A DNA stretch of 64,000 bases from Thamnaconus septentrionalis (Eukaryota > Chordata > Actinopteri > Tetraodontiformes > Monacanthidae). Shown here one piece after another: positions 49,128 through 62,166 of the stretch (the stretch's first letter is position 1; every line of letters begins with the position of its first letter). A program made the position numbers and the translations under genes. Location of the stretch: positions 1,519,129-1,583,128 of the forward strand of contig CM020505.1 in assembly GCA_009823395.1 (NCBI GenBank), in the 5' to 3' direction. Below the pieces are notes generated by a model, which did no database searches, was not told the DNA's origin, and saw only the letters and a list, made by a program, of their open reading frames with translations.

Positions 49128-51597
49128 AGCTTTACTATATACAGTATATACTTCAGCGCAACTTCATCACATTCATTTAAATATGAAATCACTTTATTTG
49201 TTTGTTTGATAGATATGGACATTTTTTCCGCTACAAAAGAGGCATTTGTTGAATGATGCTGCTCTTGTGTTGTTAAGATTCAGAATATTCATGTCAAACT
49301 TCAAAGAGTATGCCTTGAAAAAAGCTGTTAAACAGATGCTATGAGGACAGTTGTGTGTATAGTTTTCCTCTGACTAAAAATGTGTTTTTGTTTGATATTT
49401 GAAATTCAATTTTCTAGTCTCTTGTACTTTGTAGTTCTGCTGAGAGTCGGGAGCGCAGACGTGAATGTGGGAACACATCTTCCCGCAAAACCCACTCTGC
49501 AATTAAAACAATTAAAACCTATTCAGAGAAAGTAATGTGCGCAGGTGTGCTTTTATGACTTTTTACTTTGTGGCAGCATGCAAACAGTGATCAAGCAACT
49601 CACACACACACACACACACACATACACAAACACACACTCGCTACCACTCTGACGTGCAACATGCCACAAGTTCGCAGGGCCCATCCATCCTTTTGAAATG
49701 GTGTTCCAGAGCAGGGAACAGCCAAAACTTCAAAGTCATAAAACCAAGTAATCTTCTGACATAAGAAACACCCACACGCTCACGTCACATATTCAAATAG
49801 TTGACTTATTTGACATCCTTTCTGTGATTTACTGTCATTACGGTGCAGAGCACTGAATCAGATGTTGTGTGTGTTCATTAGGTGTACACACACTTTTTTT
49901 AAAAGAACGAGCAAGTAAGACATTTTTTTCAGTCAGCCTCGTGAATCAAGCTTAAATCCAAAAGATTCCGTGGTGTTGGCCCAACAGCTCTTGGCTGCCG
50001 CGCTAAAAGGCCGCCGACAGCCTCACTTGACGTCGTCCCACGTCAAACCGTGTGAAAGACATTGGAGTGTAAAAAAAGAAAAGAAAGAAAATTGACATTC
50101 TTCTTCCCGAAAACTTACGCAATGGGATTGTGTGTCATCGAGCTCTGTCATGAGTTTATTGCAAAAAAATTGATGTGTGTGGGTGAAAAACTCAAGTCCA
50201 TCATTCTACGCGGTCGTGTTGGCCATAATATTTACAATATCCAGACATGAATCACCAACGCGACTACTAAAGGGCAGAATGTTTTTAACAGACTGAATTG
50301 TATTCAGAGTGTCCGGAGTGATGCCTCTTGTGCTTGAGAGCGAAGCGAGAGGCAAATGCGTCATAGTGGAAGATCTTTCCTCATCTCGTCTGATTAACAT
50401 CCCCTCTTCCAATCACAGCCCAATATTCTTGCATCAGTGGTGATGATCTGTGTGTGTGTGTGTGTTTTGTGTGTGTGTGTGTGTCTTGGGTCTTCAGTGT
50501 GGCTTGACATCACACTGAGGTGCACGCCCATTATTAGGATGCGTCACGCTAGAAGCGGCCGTGCGTGTGTATCGTCTGTCAGCATTTCATTAATTGCAAC
50601 GGCTTCGAATAAACACAAAAGGACGAAATGAATGAGCGGCGCTTCCACGCTGGGATCAACAGTACCACAAAAAGCTCAGGGCCTGAGACAAAGCACGCAC
50701 GGGTGGTAATACACCCTGATTTGTCATCGTAACACCCACTATTGGAATTGCGCTGTGTACGGTCACTCGGCGTACCTAGAATGCACTGTTATTGTCGCAG
50801 ATTGACAAAATCTGTCAACACGCTGGCAGTTTTCAAAGAAAACATTTCACAGCTGCGGTGGTCCGACGCTGCAGAAGGACATAAAAGGCAGATTATCCCT
50901 GAGCTTAATCCAACCATATAGGCGAATCCTCGGTGCTCGACTCCTCACTTACCAGAGTCAGGCACCATAAACACAGGTTTATCACTTTAAGCCCTACGTG
51001 TTGCGTTCTAACAACACTTCAGTGGGGAACTTTTATCATTCAACAACAATTTCTGATGATTCATTTGCTGAAAGGGCTTTTAATCTCCTCAGTTATGACA
51101 CTCAACCTCACAAACCAGCTACACTGCAGAGGATTCAGGTCTTGTAGGGGCCCACAGGCTCAAGCAACACTCCAAGTTTAAAGAACCATGCTCGGGGTCA
51201 TCCTCTGTGCAGCCCGACTCGAATCAGAAATCTACCACTTCTGTCTTGGAAAGATGGAGGATAATAACTGTGATGCCCAAATGGGTGTAGATGTACAGAA
51301 AAATCTGTAAAATAACTTACTAAGTAGAACTTATAAATAATGATGCTGGCAGCTTGACACCAACAATTTTATCAGAAGTGGCTATTTATTTATTAATGAA
51401 GGGTTAAAACACTGTGGTAGACTGAAGCCTACAACACACGAGTCAAATGTTGCATCAACAGTGAAGGGCTGTCCAGTGCAATTGTAGTTTCATCCAATCA
51501 CCTTCCAAGCTTAGCTGCCGTCCCCTTTATGAGCAATGTCTCAGGGCTGTTTTCGCAAAAGCACATGCAAAATATTTCTCTTGAATATATAAAATGT

Positions 51598-51650
51598 CCC
51601 CATGACCCTGAATTGGAATAAGCGGGTATAGAAGATGAATGAATGAATGT
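51598..51650 (-). mobile_element. Terminal remnant of the MITE-like repeat
   Basis: 'GACCCTGAATTGGAATAAGC' and 'GGGTATAGAAGATGAATGAA' are the inverted left end of the element at 12846-13190. Confidence 0.7.
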
Positions 51651-53569
51651 ATATAAAATGTTTCATCACGCACATCAAGGTTACCCTTGCTTATGTAATC
51701 TTTTCAGTTTAATTATAATACATGTATTACTATTCTTGTTCTTCTTTTTTGTTATAATATCATACGACAATTATCTTTATATGTACTGTATATGTACATA
51801 TATATATATATGTACATATACATAGCCACATAAGTATATTCATTGAGTCATACAGCGCGTGACTATAGGTGTGCTAAGGTACACCTGCTTATTAATGTGT
51901 GCCTCTGCACGCCTTCCCAGCTGCTCCCCCAGTAAAACCTGCCTGAGGTCATAGCTGCTCTTGCCTCTCAACTTGTGCAAGATGCGTGACAAGTCGGTTT
52001 ATATTTATTTCTCCCATCTTATTTTCATGCTGTTTTCATTTTTTTATGGGGTATTTAGAAACGTGCCTCTGTTTCTAAGGGGACTTTCATCATCTGGAGC
52101 AGTTGTTTCAGATGAAATAACCACTTCTAAGAGCTGAAACGGTGGCTATGGCCAAGTCTGCGCACACACATGCTGCCTGCATCGCACGCTATGCGGCATA
52201 CAGTTTGTGGGTGTCAGATGTTTTGAATTGGTCTAATAATTTTTCCTTTTAATTTATTTCTTTCAAACCTCAAGACTTTGCTCATTTGAGGATTACACAA
52301 GAAATAACTTGTGAAAACCATATTGGATAAATATGGGCCTTTGAGGCAGGTCGTAACTTGTCATATTAATAACTTAGGATAACGTTTGAGTTTTCAAGCT
52401 GAACTTAATGATCTCAGTTTTTAGTCATGGAAGTAACTAGTCACGTTAAAAAAAAAAAAAAGACAAAGTTTGCCTGAGCCAGCAAGCAGATGCAAAATAG
52501 ACCAAAAAGTGAATTTCTTCTGGCCATGAGTACTGCCAAGGTTAGGGACACTCTGCTTGTACACTGCTGCAAGGTCATGTTGTGCATTCAGAGATATTAT
52601 TCTGCAGACCTTGTTGATATTTGAGTTCCTGTTGCCTTTGGACAGTCTCCAACCAAATCATTCTCATTCTCTGTGCCCTCACAGTTTGACCTTTCACTCC
52701 AAATAACTGCCGTTTCATAGATTTTTTTTCTTTCTTTTTGGGACAACTCTCTTTCAACACTTGAGATGGATTTCTGTCAAAATCCCCAGCAGATCGGTAG
52801 TTTAGGAAAGTTTGTGAGCTGTCTTGCGCCGACAGCCGTGCTCACCACGTTCAGTCACTTAAATCCAGTTTCTGCCTCATTCTGATGTTCTCCTCCTTGA
52901 CTGGCTCTGCGGCATCGTGGACGAGTGTCTCATCACTTATTTGCCTTGACAAGCTATTGGGGTTTTATCTAGTAAAGTAGCCAGTGAGTGTGTGTGTTTG
53001 ATTTTATTTTAAAATGACAGTAATTACTAAAGACTTCTGTGTGTGAAAAGGGACAACCATCCATCAACCCATCTTCTGTAACTGCTTCTCCTGCACTTAG
53101 GGTTTGCAGGGGTGCAGGATGTCTTTGGACAAAGTCACAGGGGGGGTACTGACAACCTTTCTTTCGGAACGTAACTTGATACCGCATGTTGTAAATATGT
53201 AGTGAGCAGTGCTTTCGTTCTGGCATCACACGCAGCGATGTCACGACACAACACAATGAACAGCTCTGACTGAGGAAAAGCAAACTAGCTCTTCGCCTCT
53301 GGACAGGCGGCAGCGCCGGTCTTACAACCGGTTCCGGCCGGTGGTAAAGGGGTATGAGTTGCCGACAGGGCACACAAAGATCAAGTTGATTGTGTTCCAT
53401 CTAAATTCCCTTTGCATTTCCTGAAGCTGCTATTTGGTGGCAATCATCACTGTTTGCACTCACAGACCGATAAGGGACATGAAAGTAATCTCTCGGCAAG
53501 AGCCTTGGATCCATGAGATGGAAAGTTACTATATTTGTGACCAACTGTGGAAACTCTCGCAAGCCACAC

Positions 53570-53576
<7 letters not shown>

Positions 53577-53602
<26 letters not shown>
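53577..53602. repeat. (GA)n microsatellite
   Basis: About 13 GA units. Confidence 0.9.
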
Positions 53603-53605
<3 letters not shown>

Positions 53606-54920
53606 CTGGACGATGGATAAACAAAGTCCTTCCTAATGGATGGATGTAAGGGCTTTTATTTGATCTCAGTCTTTCTCATGGATTTGAACCTCAGGCACGA
53701 CGACCTGTTAACGTTATACAACAGGACAGACGCACAGGCTCAAACTACCTCTGTTCAGCTATTTACATCTGGATGTAGCTGAGATCATTTTTGGAAAAAG
53801 ATACAAATCACGGCTATATCGCTAGCTTTATACATGTTTTTCATTTTTAATGTATGGGAATCCAATAAGGGCTGTGTACAATATACTAGACAAGAAATCT
53901 AATTCTATCTCCTGCTGTGCACTGTCAAAATCTAAAAAAATTGCTGTGGCTAAATTGTTTACTGTGGCGCACAAAAACAATTCTGCATATTCTATTCAAA
54001 TCAAACATGAATTACGAGCATGTTGCAAAAACACAACATAAGTTTAGTTACAGAGACAAGCCCGCCATATTGTACACAATAGGAATTATTCCACACAAGT
54101 AATCGTTACAGCCGGGAAAGAAACAGCACTGACAGCTGCTCCGAAAGTCATTACCATGGATGTTTCTCTGTTTAGCAGGATGAAAGTCATTCTTGTCCCA
54201 AAAAGGAGAACAAAGAACGGCGGTGAAGGCTCGTGTTGGTGGAAACAGTGTTTGTGATGTTTTTTGCGCCAGGAAACCGTGGGTCACAGCTTCAGGTCAT
54301 CACTGACTAACAAAAATCTAATTTGTTCTTTTTAAACATGAATGACAGAAGGTTGGTGCCATCCCAGTTAAAGCAGCAAAAAGATTCCAACAGTAGACCA
54401 GGAATCACACAGAACAACAATCCTACAGACTTCCAGAAAGTAGGTGCAACAAAGTTAACAGCTGACTGATGGCCAAACAGTGCGAGGAGCTCCTCGCTGC
54501 GGACGCATCACGGTCATGTGATGCCAGATAGCCCTGCACATACTCTAGGAAAGCTTTTTTATTATCGTATTATGGCTGTGCGTCACACGCAAACAATTCA
54601 GCAGTGGCAGAGTTCATGCACAAGCTAAAGTGGGACTTTTTCTGCTCTGACAAGCACTTTCACAGCTGTGGCTCATCAGAGCCTGGCTGTCAGCTCAGGG
54701 CATAAATTTCCTTGCTTAGGTCAGTGTGGTGACTCCAGGTAGGTTCCCGCTGTATGAAACAGCATCACGCCATCTAGACGCGTCACCCAGACTTGTGCCT
54801 TGCAGAGCCGCAACAGGCGATTTCTCCATCTTTACCAATACATTAGATTTAAATTAAGATTAAAATTAATAACAGGAAATAGATTCTCTTTTTACCTTCA
54901 TAAATGATAATATACATTAT

Positions 54921-55272
54921 CAGTCAAAAGTTTGGACACACCTGTTTCTTCTTTATCTTTCCTACTTTCTACACTGTAGATACATACTGAAGACACCAAG
55001 ATATGTGTATTAATATGGCAAGAGATAAAAAAAAAAAAAAAAGTTAAATAATTGAATGTTATATTATACATATTTTATATGAAGGGTGGCTATTCTAGAT
55101 CATCTAAAATAGCAAAACGTGTTGGACTTATTTCACACTTTTTTGTTGAATACGTATTCCATATGTGCTCATTCATAGTTCTGAAGCCTTGAGTGACAAT
55201 CTACAATATAAATTTTCATGAAAATGAATGAAAAACCATTAAATCAGAAGAATGTGGCTAAACGTTTGACTG
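54921..55272. mobile_element. Tc1-like nonautonomous element, complete ends
   Basis: The left terminus 'CAGTCAAAAGTTTGGACACA' is matched by the right terminus 'TGTGGCTAAACGTTTGACTG' in inverted orientation. The 352-base interior has no transposase frame. Truncated relatives are at 24287-24489 and 26620-26755. Confidence 0.85.
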
Positions 55273-55325
55273 TTAGTGTACATATTATTTGTGTTCCTTC
55301 AGGCACTTGAGATATAGGTTGGTAG

Positions 55326-55380
55326 GGTAAGATTAGTTAAGTGATGAGAAAAGAAATCTTTTCTCATCACTTATCTTACC
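55326..55380. repeat. Inverted-repeat hairpin
   Basis: The left arm 55326-55354 and right arm 55357-55380 pair almost perfectly (GGTAAGAT..AAGTGATGAGAAAAGA against TCTTTTCTCATCACTT.ATCTTACC), with a bulge of about five bases and a two-base loop. Confidence 0.8.
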
Positions 55381-57649
55381 TTACCATAGCACCATATAGC
55401 TGTGCCCTTTGAAGTTCCATGTGTTCATTTAGTATGACTGTACTTTGTCTCTGCATTAAGTAATTTAAAATACAAGGATGATGTCAGCGCAGGAAGAAAA
55501 CATGAAGCAATTGGGGAATGTCCTTGCACATTACCTCCTGGACCTAACTTAGAAGCAAGACTTTATTTAATGCCACATCTGTTTTTATTTTCTTGCGGAA
55601 AAGAGGATAATAATGGAAGCGTTGCTTTGGGCGTGTTAGCCTGCCACCTCACACCCAAAGGAGGTCACATCAGTGAGTGGTGTGGCTGGGAAACTACGAG
55701 GTCAGCTTTACACGACTGGATGGCACGACTGTGACGTTTGCAGTTCTGAAACGACACTAAACTCTCTTTAAGAAATGCAATAAACTCTTCAGTTGCATCA
55801 AGAGACTTACTGTCATTTTGAAAATATTTGTACAACTGTAGTTGGCAGGAAACAGCAATATGTTGGAGCATTATTACATATATTTAATTGAATGTGGATG
55901 TGGGTTGGTAGTTAAGCGAAATAAAAAAAACCTTCATTTTACCCACATGGCCCTAAATGTTGCTGTTGTTGTTGTTGTTGCTATACTTTGTCTAAGCAAA
56001 GTTTCACTTTTGACTTAATTAGAAGATTCTCTGCCTCTGTACAAGGCTAGGCCAGCTGTAGCACCTGCTGTATGTCTCTCTCCTTTATAGCCGTATGTGA
56101 AAAGGAACAACAAAGAAACCAATCATTGCAAACCATTATATCCTGATAAATGACGACTAACTCTGTTTGCATTATTACAAATTAAATAAAGGTTTTTACA
56201 AGTTTTAGCGACACGCAGGTCTAAAAGTATTCACCCACTCAGTTATAACTCTCAAGTTATCTCCTTCTACAGACCACTGCTGCCTTTAAGTGTGTCTGTA
56301 TTTTCATTCCACCTATTAGCTAGCCCATTGTTTGCTTTGCTCATGACATAAGCCATTTTCTGGTCCAGAAAAGACCTGGTGCCACTCTGGAATCACTTTT
56401 TTCTTTGCCAAAAAGAGGAAAGACTGGTTCCAAATTGGGCAGCCGCCCGGAACGCACCCTGGAATTGCCTTGTTGGAACGAGGGAATCAGTGGCTTGTGG
56501 CCTTGATGATGTTTGACACCCCGAGTGTTCGTGCAAAAGTTTGCCTGTTGTTTACTGCAAGTTATTTGGTGTGTGGCATGTTGTTGTGTCTGTTGCACAG
56601 CCTGCATAAAAATGCCACAAAAGATGACACACTGTGTAATCCTCCACATTCAAACACTTGTCTGCATGTTCCTGCAAGATGGCTACTGCAATACAAGCGT
56701 TCTTTCACACTTTGGTACAGAAATGAATAAAACCATGATACAAATGGTCCATGTATCATGGACATTTATGTCTTTGGAGTTGGACAGCATTGCTACTTCT
56801 GCAGGCTAGCGGTAAAAAACGTTGGGAAATCTACAAAAATAAAAACCCCTCAGTCCAACTCTCTTGACATCGACATCAGCAAAAAAGCAGGAATTGCTCA
56901 AGCTGGAGGAAGTTTGGAGCTGAGGCCACAATACACGCACAGATTAGTACAAATGGTCCAGCAACCCCAGCAAACTACATCTTTGCCTGGACACTGTTGT
57001 AAAGTCAAAGTCAGTTGCCACAGTAAAATATATCTATGAGCACATGGTCCAAGTGTGACTGAGCAAAAATTTTACTGCATTGATCATTGATTCAGACGAG
57101 GCATATGGCGCAAGTTTATCTCGGGCCCAAGTCGGGCTGAACCACATGTTTCCATGTGGTTGGAGACTCCGTCTGGAAAGGGCAAACTGGCCAAACTTCC
57201 CCCTCAAAGCAAACTCGTGGTTTATTGTGTAACATCTGACATAACATGGGAAATCTATATCATCCTTAGAGCTGCCTACATGTAAACTGTCTGCACTGTG
57301 TTGAAGCCCGCTGACCACATATTTACACAGAAGCTAATGGCTCTTGCGTGAGGTGCACATCTTCTCAAATGGCAATGAAACGCATGCATACGACCGAATC
57401 TGCGAGGCCTCAGCTGACAGAGACGAATAGCTTTTGCATTTTGCACGATTGCTATCTCTGGCCTGTCATTAGCCCAGGGGAGGAACTCACCATATAAATC
57501 CACTTTTCAAAAAATCTGCAAGGAGTTAAGAGGCGACGGAGGAGACAGTTAACAAATGATCCTCGGCACGATGCCCACGGAGGCGGGAACTCGGGCCCGC
57601 TGCGCCAATCTGGAGACGTTTACCCGCCAAATGTGGAAGCCTGATGCGG

Positions 57650-57698
<49 letters not shown>
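57650..57698. repeat. (TG)n microsatellite
   Basis: About 24 TG units. Confidence 0.95.
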
Positions 57699-57699
<1 letters not shown>

Positions 57700-57809
57700 A
57701 GCGGGTGAGTGCGTGTGGTCAGCGGGGACCCTCGGCTCACGTGACTCTGCTGGGGAAGAGGAGCGGGGAGATACTATCAGGCTCTAATTTCTGTGGTTAT
57801 CATGACATT

Positions 57810-57810
<1 letters not shown>

Positions 57811-57845
<35 letters not shown>
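57811..57845. repeat. (CA)n microsatellite
   Basis: About 17 CA units. Confidence 0.95.
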
Positions 57846-57846
<1 letters not shown>

Positions 57847-57865
57847 CTCTCATCAGTTCTATGCC

Positions 57866-57875
57866 TGCTCTCTCC

Positions 57876-57918
<43 letters not shown>
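57866..57918. repeat. (CT)n microsatellite
   Basis: CT repeat with a few interruptions. Confidence 0.9.
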
Positions 57919-57920
<2 letters not shown>

Positions 57921-57957
57921 GCACACACTCCCAAGTGCACGCATTCTATGAAACACA

Positions 57958-57961
<4 letters not shown>

Positions 57962-58008
<47 letters not shown>
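57962..58008. repeat. (CA)n microsatellite
   Basis: About 22 CA units. Together with 57650-57918 it forms a compound microsatellite cluster. Confidence 0.95.
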
Positions 58009-58009
<1 letters not shown>

Positions 58010-61000
58010 AAAGCCTGAAAATTACCGCTTAACATGCAAGCATTGAGCAGATGGGTTGCCTAATGACTGTTGGGTACAGTGCAGAAAGGGAGTGTGCTGC
58101 ATTCCCATTACACCGTCTTTCTTACAACTCATAAGACCCCAAGCACAGGTCTGGTTTTCATTTACTCTCCGCCTTAACTAGCACTAGCATGACTTTTGCA
58201 TGTTGCAGGTGGTCAATCAAAGAAAAAAAAACATAAAAACATACTGCACTCTGTGTTTTTTGTACTTGTTTTCGTCTGCGAAAGAAAGAATGGAGACGTG
58301 TCAAAAGAGATTATGGCATTGACATCGACTGCTAGATTTTTTTTGGTTATAATTGTACGCGCTGGTTCTCTTCAGGTGTGTGTGTGTATGATAATTAAAG
58401 AGTCTGTAAACAACAAGCTATTAAAGGAGGAGCTGTTTTTTTTTTTTGGAGTGGCTCTGGCGTGACAGTCGGAGGTAAACGGCCAGATCTGTCAGAACTG
58501 ATTTGGCAGGATGATTATTTTAGTATGATCTCATTTAATGGTTCGTTATTTTAAGGGATGTCGTCTGACTCCCCTATCATTAAAGCAGGGTAATTTGCCT
58601 CCAGTCTCACTTCTCTCGCTCTGCTTGCAAAGTTTTTTGACAAAAGTCTCGCATGGCAAAGGATTTCCAGACGTTCCAATGCAAGAAGACTGGTGAATGT
58701 GACCACCAATAGAGTCATCAGGCGGAGATAACGCCAAATTGGCCAGCTTTGATCCGTGTTATTTATGCTTCAAACAGCATACCACTTTTTATGCTCGCTA
58801 TAAACCTTTCACCTTTTTCATTCCAATTACTCTGCTGTATTCTGCTGCTGCTGCTTCTTCGGAGAAATATGGGCTGTTTAGACGCCACTTTGACATTGAC
58901 AGTTTAATGATGACATTTTAATGGCAGCTGGCCATGCAAACCGAAATTGAGAAACCTATTGAACTGTATTTTAGTTCCTATTTTTTTCCTTACAGATTCT
59001 ATTCTGTCAAGGCGTTTCTTTTGTCCCGGCCGTCTCTGTGGGACCTTCTACCGGCTGTAAAAATGAGAAAAGACGCAATGTGAGAAGATTTCAAAAGCGG
59101 CGTTTTCCGCGACGCTAATCCCAGCAGAGGCCTTAACTGTGCTCTGACGTAACTGCAGACAAAACACGGACATCAAAACAGACCCGCCACAAATACAAAC
59201 ATAAAGGAATCCGCCGACAGACAAGGTCTCCGTGACAAATTAATGAGGCCGAGCTGACTGCAACGTGCACTCGAAGAAGAGGCATCAGACAGCGGGTCGC
59301 ACTCACGGGACTACATTTACACACAACTATTTCTTGCTTCTTTTAAGAGGCGTCAGTCAGCAGCGTACTCACTCAGAGAGTTGAGAGAGAGAGAAAGAAA
59401 GAACGAGACGGGCCCATGTGCGTGACCCCTCTTTAATGCATTTTCTCTGGGTGCGTGCTGACAAAACAAAAGGGGGAGGGGTGGTGGTGGGGTGGGGTGG
59501 GCTTGGGGGGGGGGTGCTTCGCCTAGGCGTGCCTACACCTAATTTGCCGTTGCATGCAAGGGCCGCGTGTTGGAAAAACTGGGGAGGTAACTTCAGATGG
59601 ACACGCAGGCCCTGCGAATTACGTCACCTTGAGGGGATGCCTTTGTTTCTCTGTGACATGGTGAGCTGTTTGTAATTGAGATGTCTACTCAGAGAGGCAT
59701 GCTCAACTTTATTTTGTCTCCGTCCCCACCTCTTGCACGACATCTTCACGGCAATGCCTCCCCTCGCCGTCCTCCCCCGCCCCCGCTATTCACTCAACCG
59801 TCATCTTTGTCCTCATCACGCTGTCTTGCTGTGAGCCACAGGCCTGTGATATCCAATACAGTCTGCACTTTTGACCAAGAGTCCAACATAATGGTTTTCA
59901 GATTTCTTAAGGTAGTCCGAATATGTGCCAGAGTTGGTAACATAATCAAATGCACTGCAGTGGCAGCGGCCTCCAATGTCTAACCGAATGGAGCCTAGTT
60001 TTCACAGACTTTGTTACTAATTTTTCATGCCTTTTTGACTGAAATCCAATATACAGTATGAGCTCACAAGGAGCCATTTTGCCAAACAGGCTGCATGTAA
60101 GAGGTCAACTATATAGGAATTTGTGATATCTTTTATATAGAAAAATAGTTTGCGTCATGGAACAACATCTGTGCATGAACAATATGTGATATGAGTAAAA
60201 AGCAAAACCGTTAGCAAGTTTCTCTTACCTTCATTTCCCCTCATGGCTTGGCTGTATACTCTATTTCTGAACTAAGAACAATACTTAACGTATTTACTAT
60301 ACTGATTTATTTATACAATGTCTGTGCTTCTAGTCCAACACTTGCTGGTTCAAAAGACCAGTTGAGTCTTTTTATATGAAAATTGTTGGGAGTTCAATGC
60401 TCTTGGCTGTATCAGTCACTGCTCTCAAATTTGTTCTGTCAGCCTGTGAGTAAGAACAGAATGATAATCCCCATTGCCAGAAGGCCCTTGTTGATTTGAA
60501 ATTACAAACCCACTGGGTCCATTTTTTTTTAAAGGAACTGATGCCAAATCGCTAATGAAGCCAATGAAAGGCAATGTGAGGCTTTTACTTCTTAAATCTT
60601 GTATCTATTTTGCCAAATTCGAATGGATTTCACTAAAATGTGTATTTGTGATGAAACAATAAAGCTTTCTGTCCAAAACCATAACCAGCAAACCATTTTC
60701 TTAGGGGTGATGAACAGGTTTTGTTCTCCTCAAAACTGGTTGAGGTAATCATTTAATAGTGGTGTTTCTGGCTGGCGCAAGAAGCTTCACAAAAACTTAT
60801 CAGGTAAACCAGGGTGACCAAACCCACTGACAAGTTCAAAGATGGGTCCAATGCACAGCTTCAATTATCATTAGGCTGCGTGGACCCCAGTAATGATTAT
60901 TAGCACAGTGGTTAGTGTTATGGCTGTGGTGATGACTGAAAATAAACTAAAGGTTGGTCCTAAGTTGTTAACTTGGTATCAACCAATGGGGGTTGAAAAA

Positions 61001-61807
61001 AAAGAATGAAGAATTGACTTTACTGATGTCTGAATTCATTTACAACACATCCAAGAAAAATATTGTTTTTTTCTTTTTCCTGTGTTTCATGTGAACCATG
61101 TTAACAAAGAATTTACCAAAAACCTATTTAATTGTTTGCCACACATTGTGTAACTTTGGGTTCTGCACACTTTACTAAAACATTGTATAACACGATGGCA
61201 GCGATTTGAATATTTCGCCCGGTTATTATCCCCTCCCCTCTGGCTGTTTCGGGCGCAAGGTGTGTGTTGTGGCGCTGCTGCAGTCTTAAGAGGTGACGAG
61301 GCTAGTAAATCTGAGGGGTGGTCTCAGAGCCTGCCTCAGCCTTGGCAGGACCCCCTGGTCCAAATTGAAAGCAGACATGTTTGGAGTTCATTCTCTGAGT
61401 TACTACTGTTCAATTCTGATTTACAAGAGTGTGTGAGATATGGAAATCTCTCACGCAACGCAAGATATCGGCTGAGTAAAAGCACATTGTGAAACGGGCC
61501 CCTCCGCCCTGTGGGAAGGACTAATCTGTAAACTCATGCTATCCCTCCATTTGGAGAAAGCCATTTATTCAGCATTTTCATCTTTTCAGCATGTCATTCT
61601 CTCAAGGGAACAGTGAACAGTAATGTCCTTTTTTTGGCTAATGGAAACGGCATGCCAAGGAAACAGGAAGTGTATTTAGGGATTGTAGAATGGGGCTAAT
61701 TTCCATTACAAAAGAAGGTTTCCACTTACACTCACAGGGGGAAGAAACAACAATGGTGATTTGGTGAAAATATTAAGATTGAAATGCCAAAGTGTCATTT
61801 ATTGTTT

Positions 61808-61820
61808 ATGTATATATATA

Positions 61821-61866
<46 letters not shown>
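61808..61866. repeat. (TA)n microsatellite
   Basis: A TA repeat with two interruptions that could adopt a hairpin. Confidence 0.9.
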
Positions 61867-61874
<8 letters not shown>

Positions 61875-62015
61875 TAAATGCCAACAAATTTTGTCAAAAA
61901 ATTGAGACTGATTCAGTTTGACTTTAGTTTAATTTTCACACATATTCAAATAAATGCTTTCCATGCAAATGCAACAGAATTGTGACTGTTTAAACCTTTT
62001 ACTAAAGACTTAGAC

Positions 62016-62090
62016 CACACATGGGCAAACTACGGCCTGGGGGCCATATGCGGCCCATTCAACTTTTTAATCCAGCGCCCCAAACTTGAA
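62016..62090. mobile_element. hAT-like element terminus
   Basis: 'GGGCAAACTACGGCCTGGGG' followed by 'GCCATATGCGGCCC' matches, inverted, the end of the element at 37784-38080. Confidence 0.65.
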
Positions 62091-62110
62091 GAAATTGCAT
62101 TAATAGTTCA

Positions 62111-62166
62111 ATGTAAAGTACTTTGGGTGCCTTGAAAAGCACTATATAAATCCAATCCATTATTAA
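62111..62166 (+). mobile_element. Retroelement 3' tail
   Basis: 'GTAAAGTACTTTGGGTGCCT' and 'ACTATATAAATCCAATCCAT' match the tail at 30675-30740. It abuts the hAT terminus. Confidence 0.65.

Noticed and set aside
51785..51830. Palindromic TATATGTACATA run as a regulatory site
   Set aside because: Simple TA/TGTA repeat palindromes arise by chance in such low-complexity sequence.
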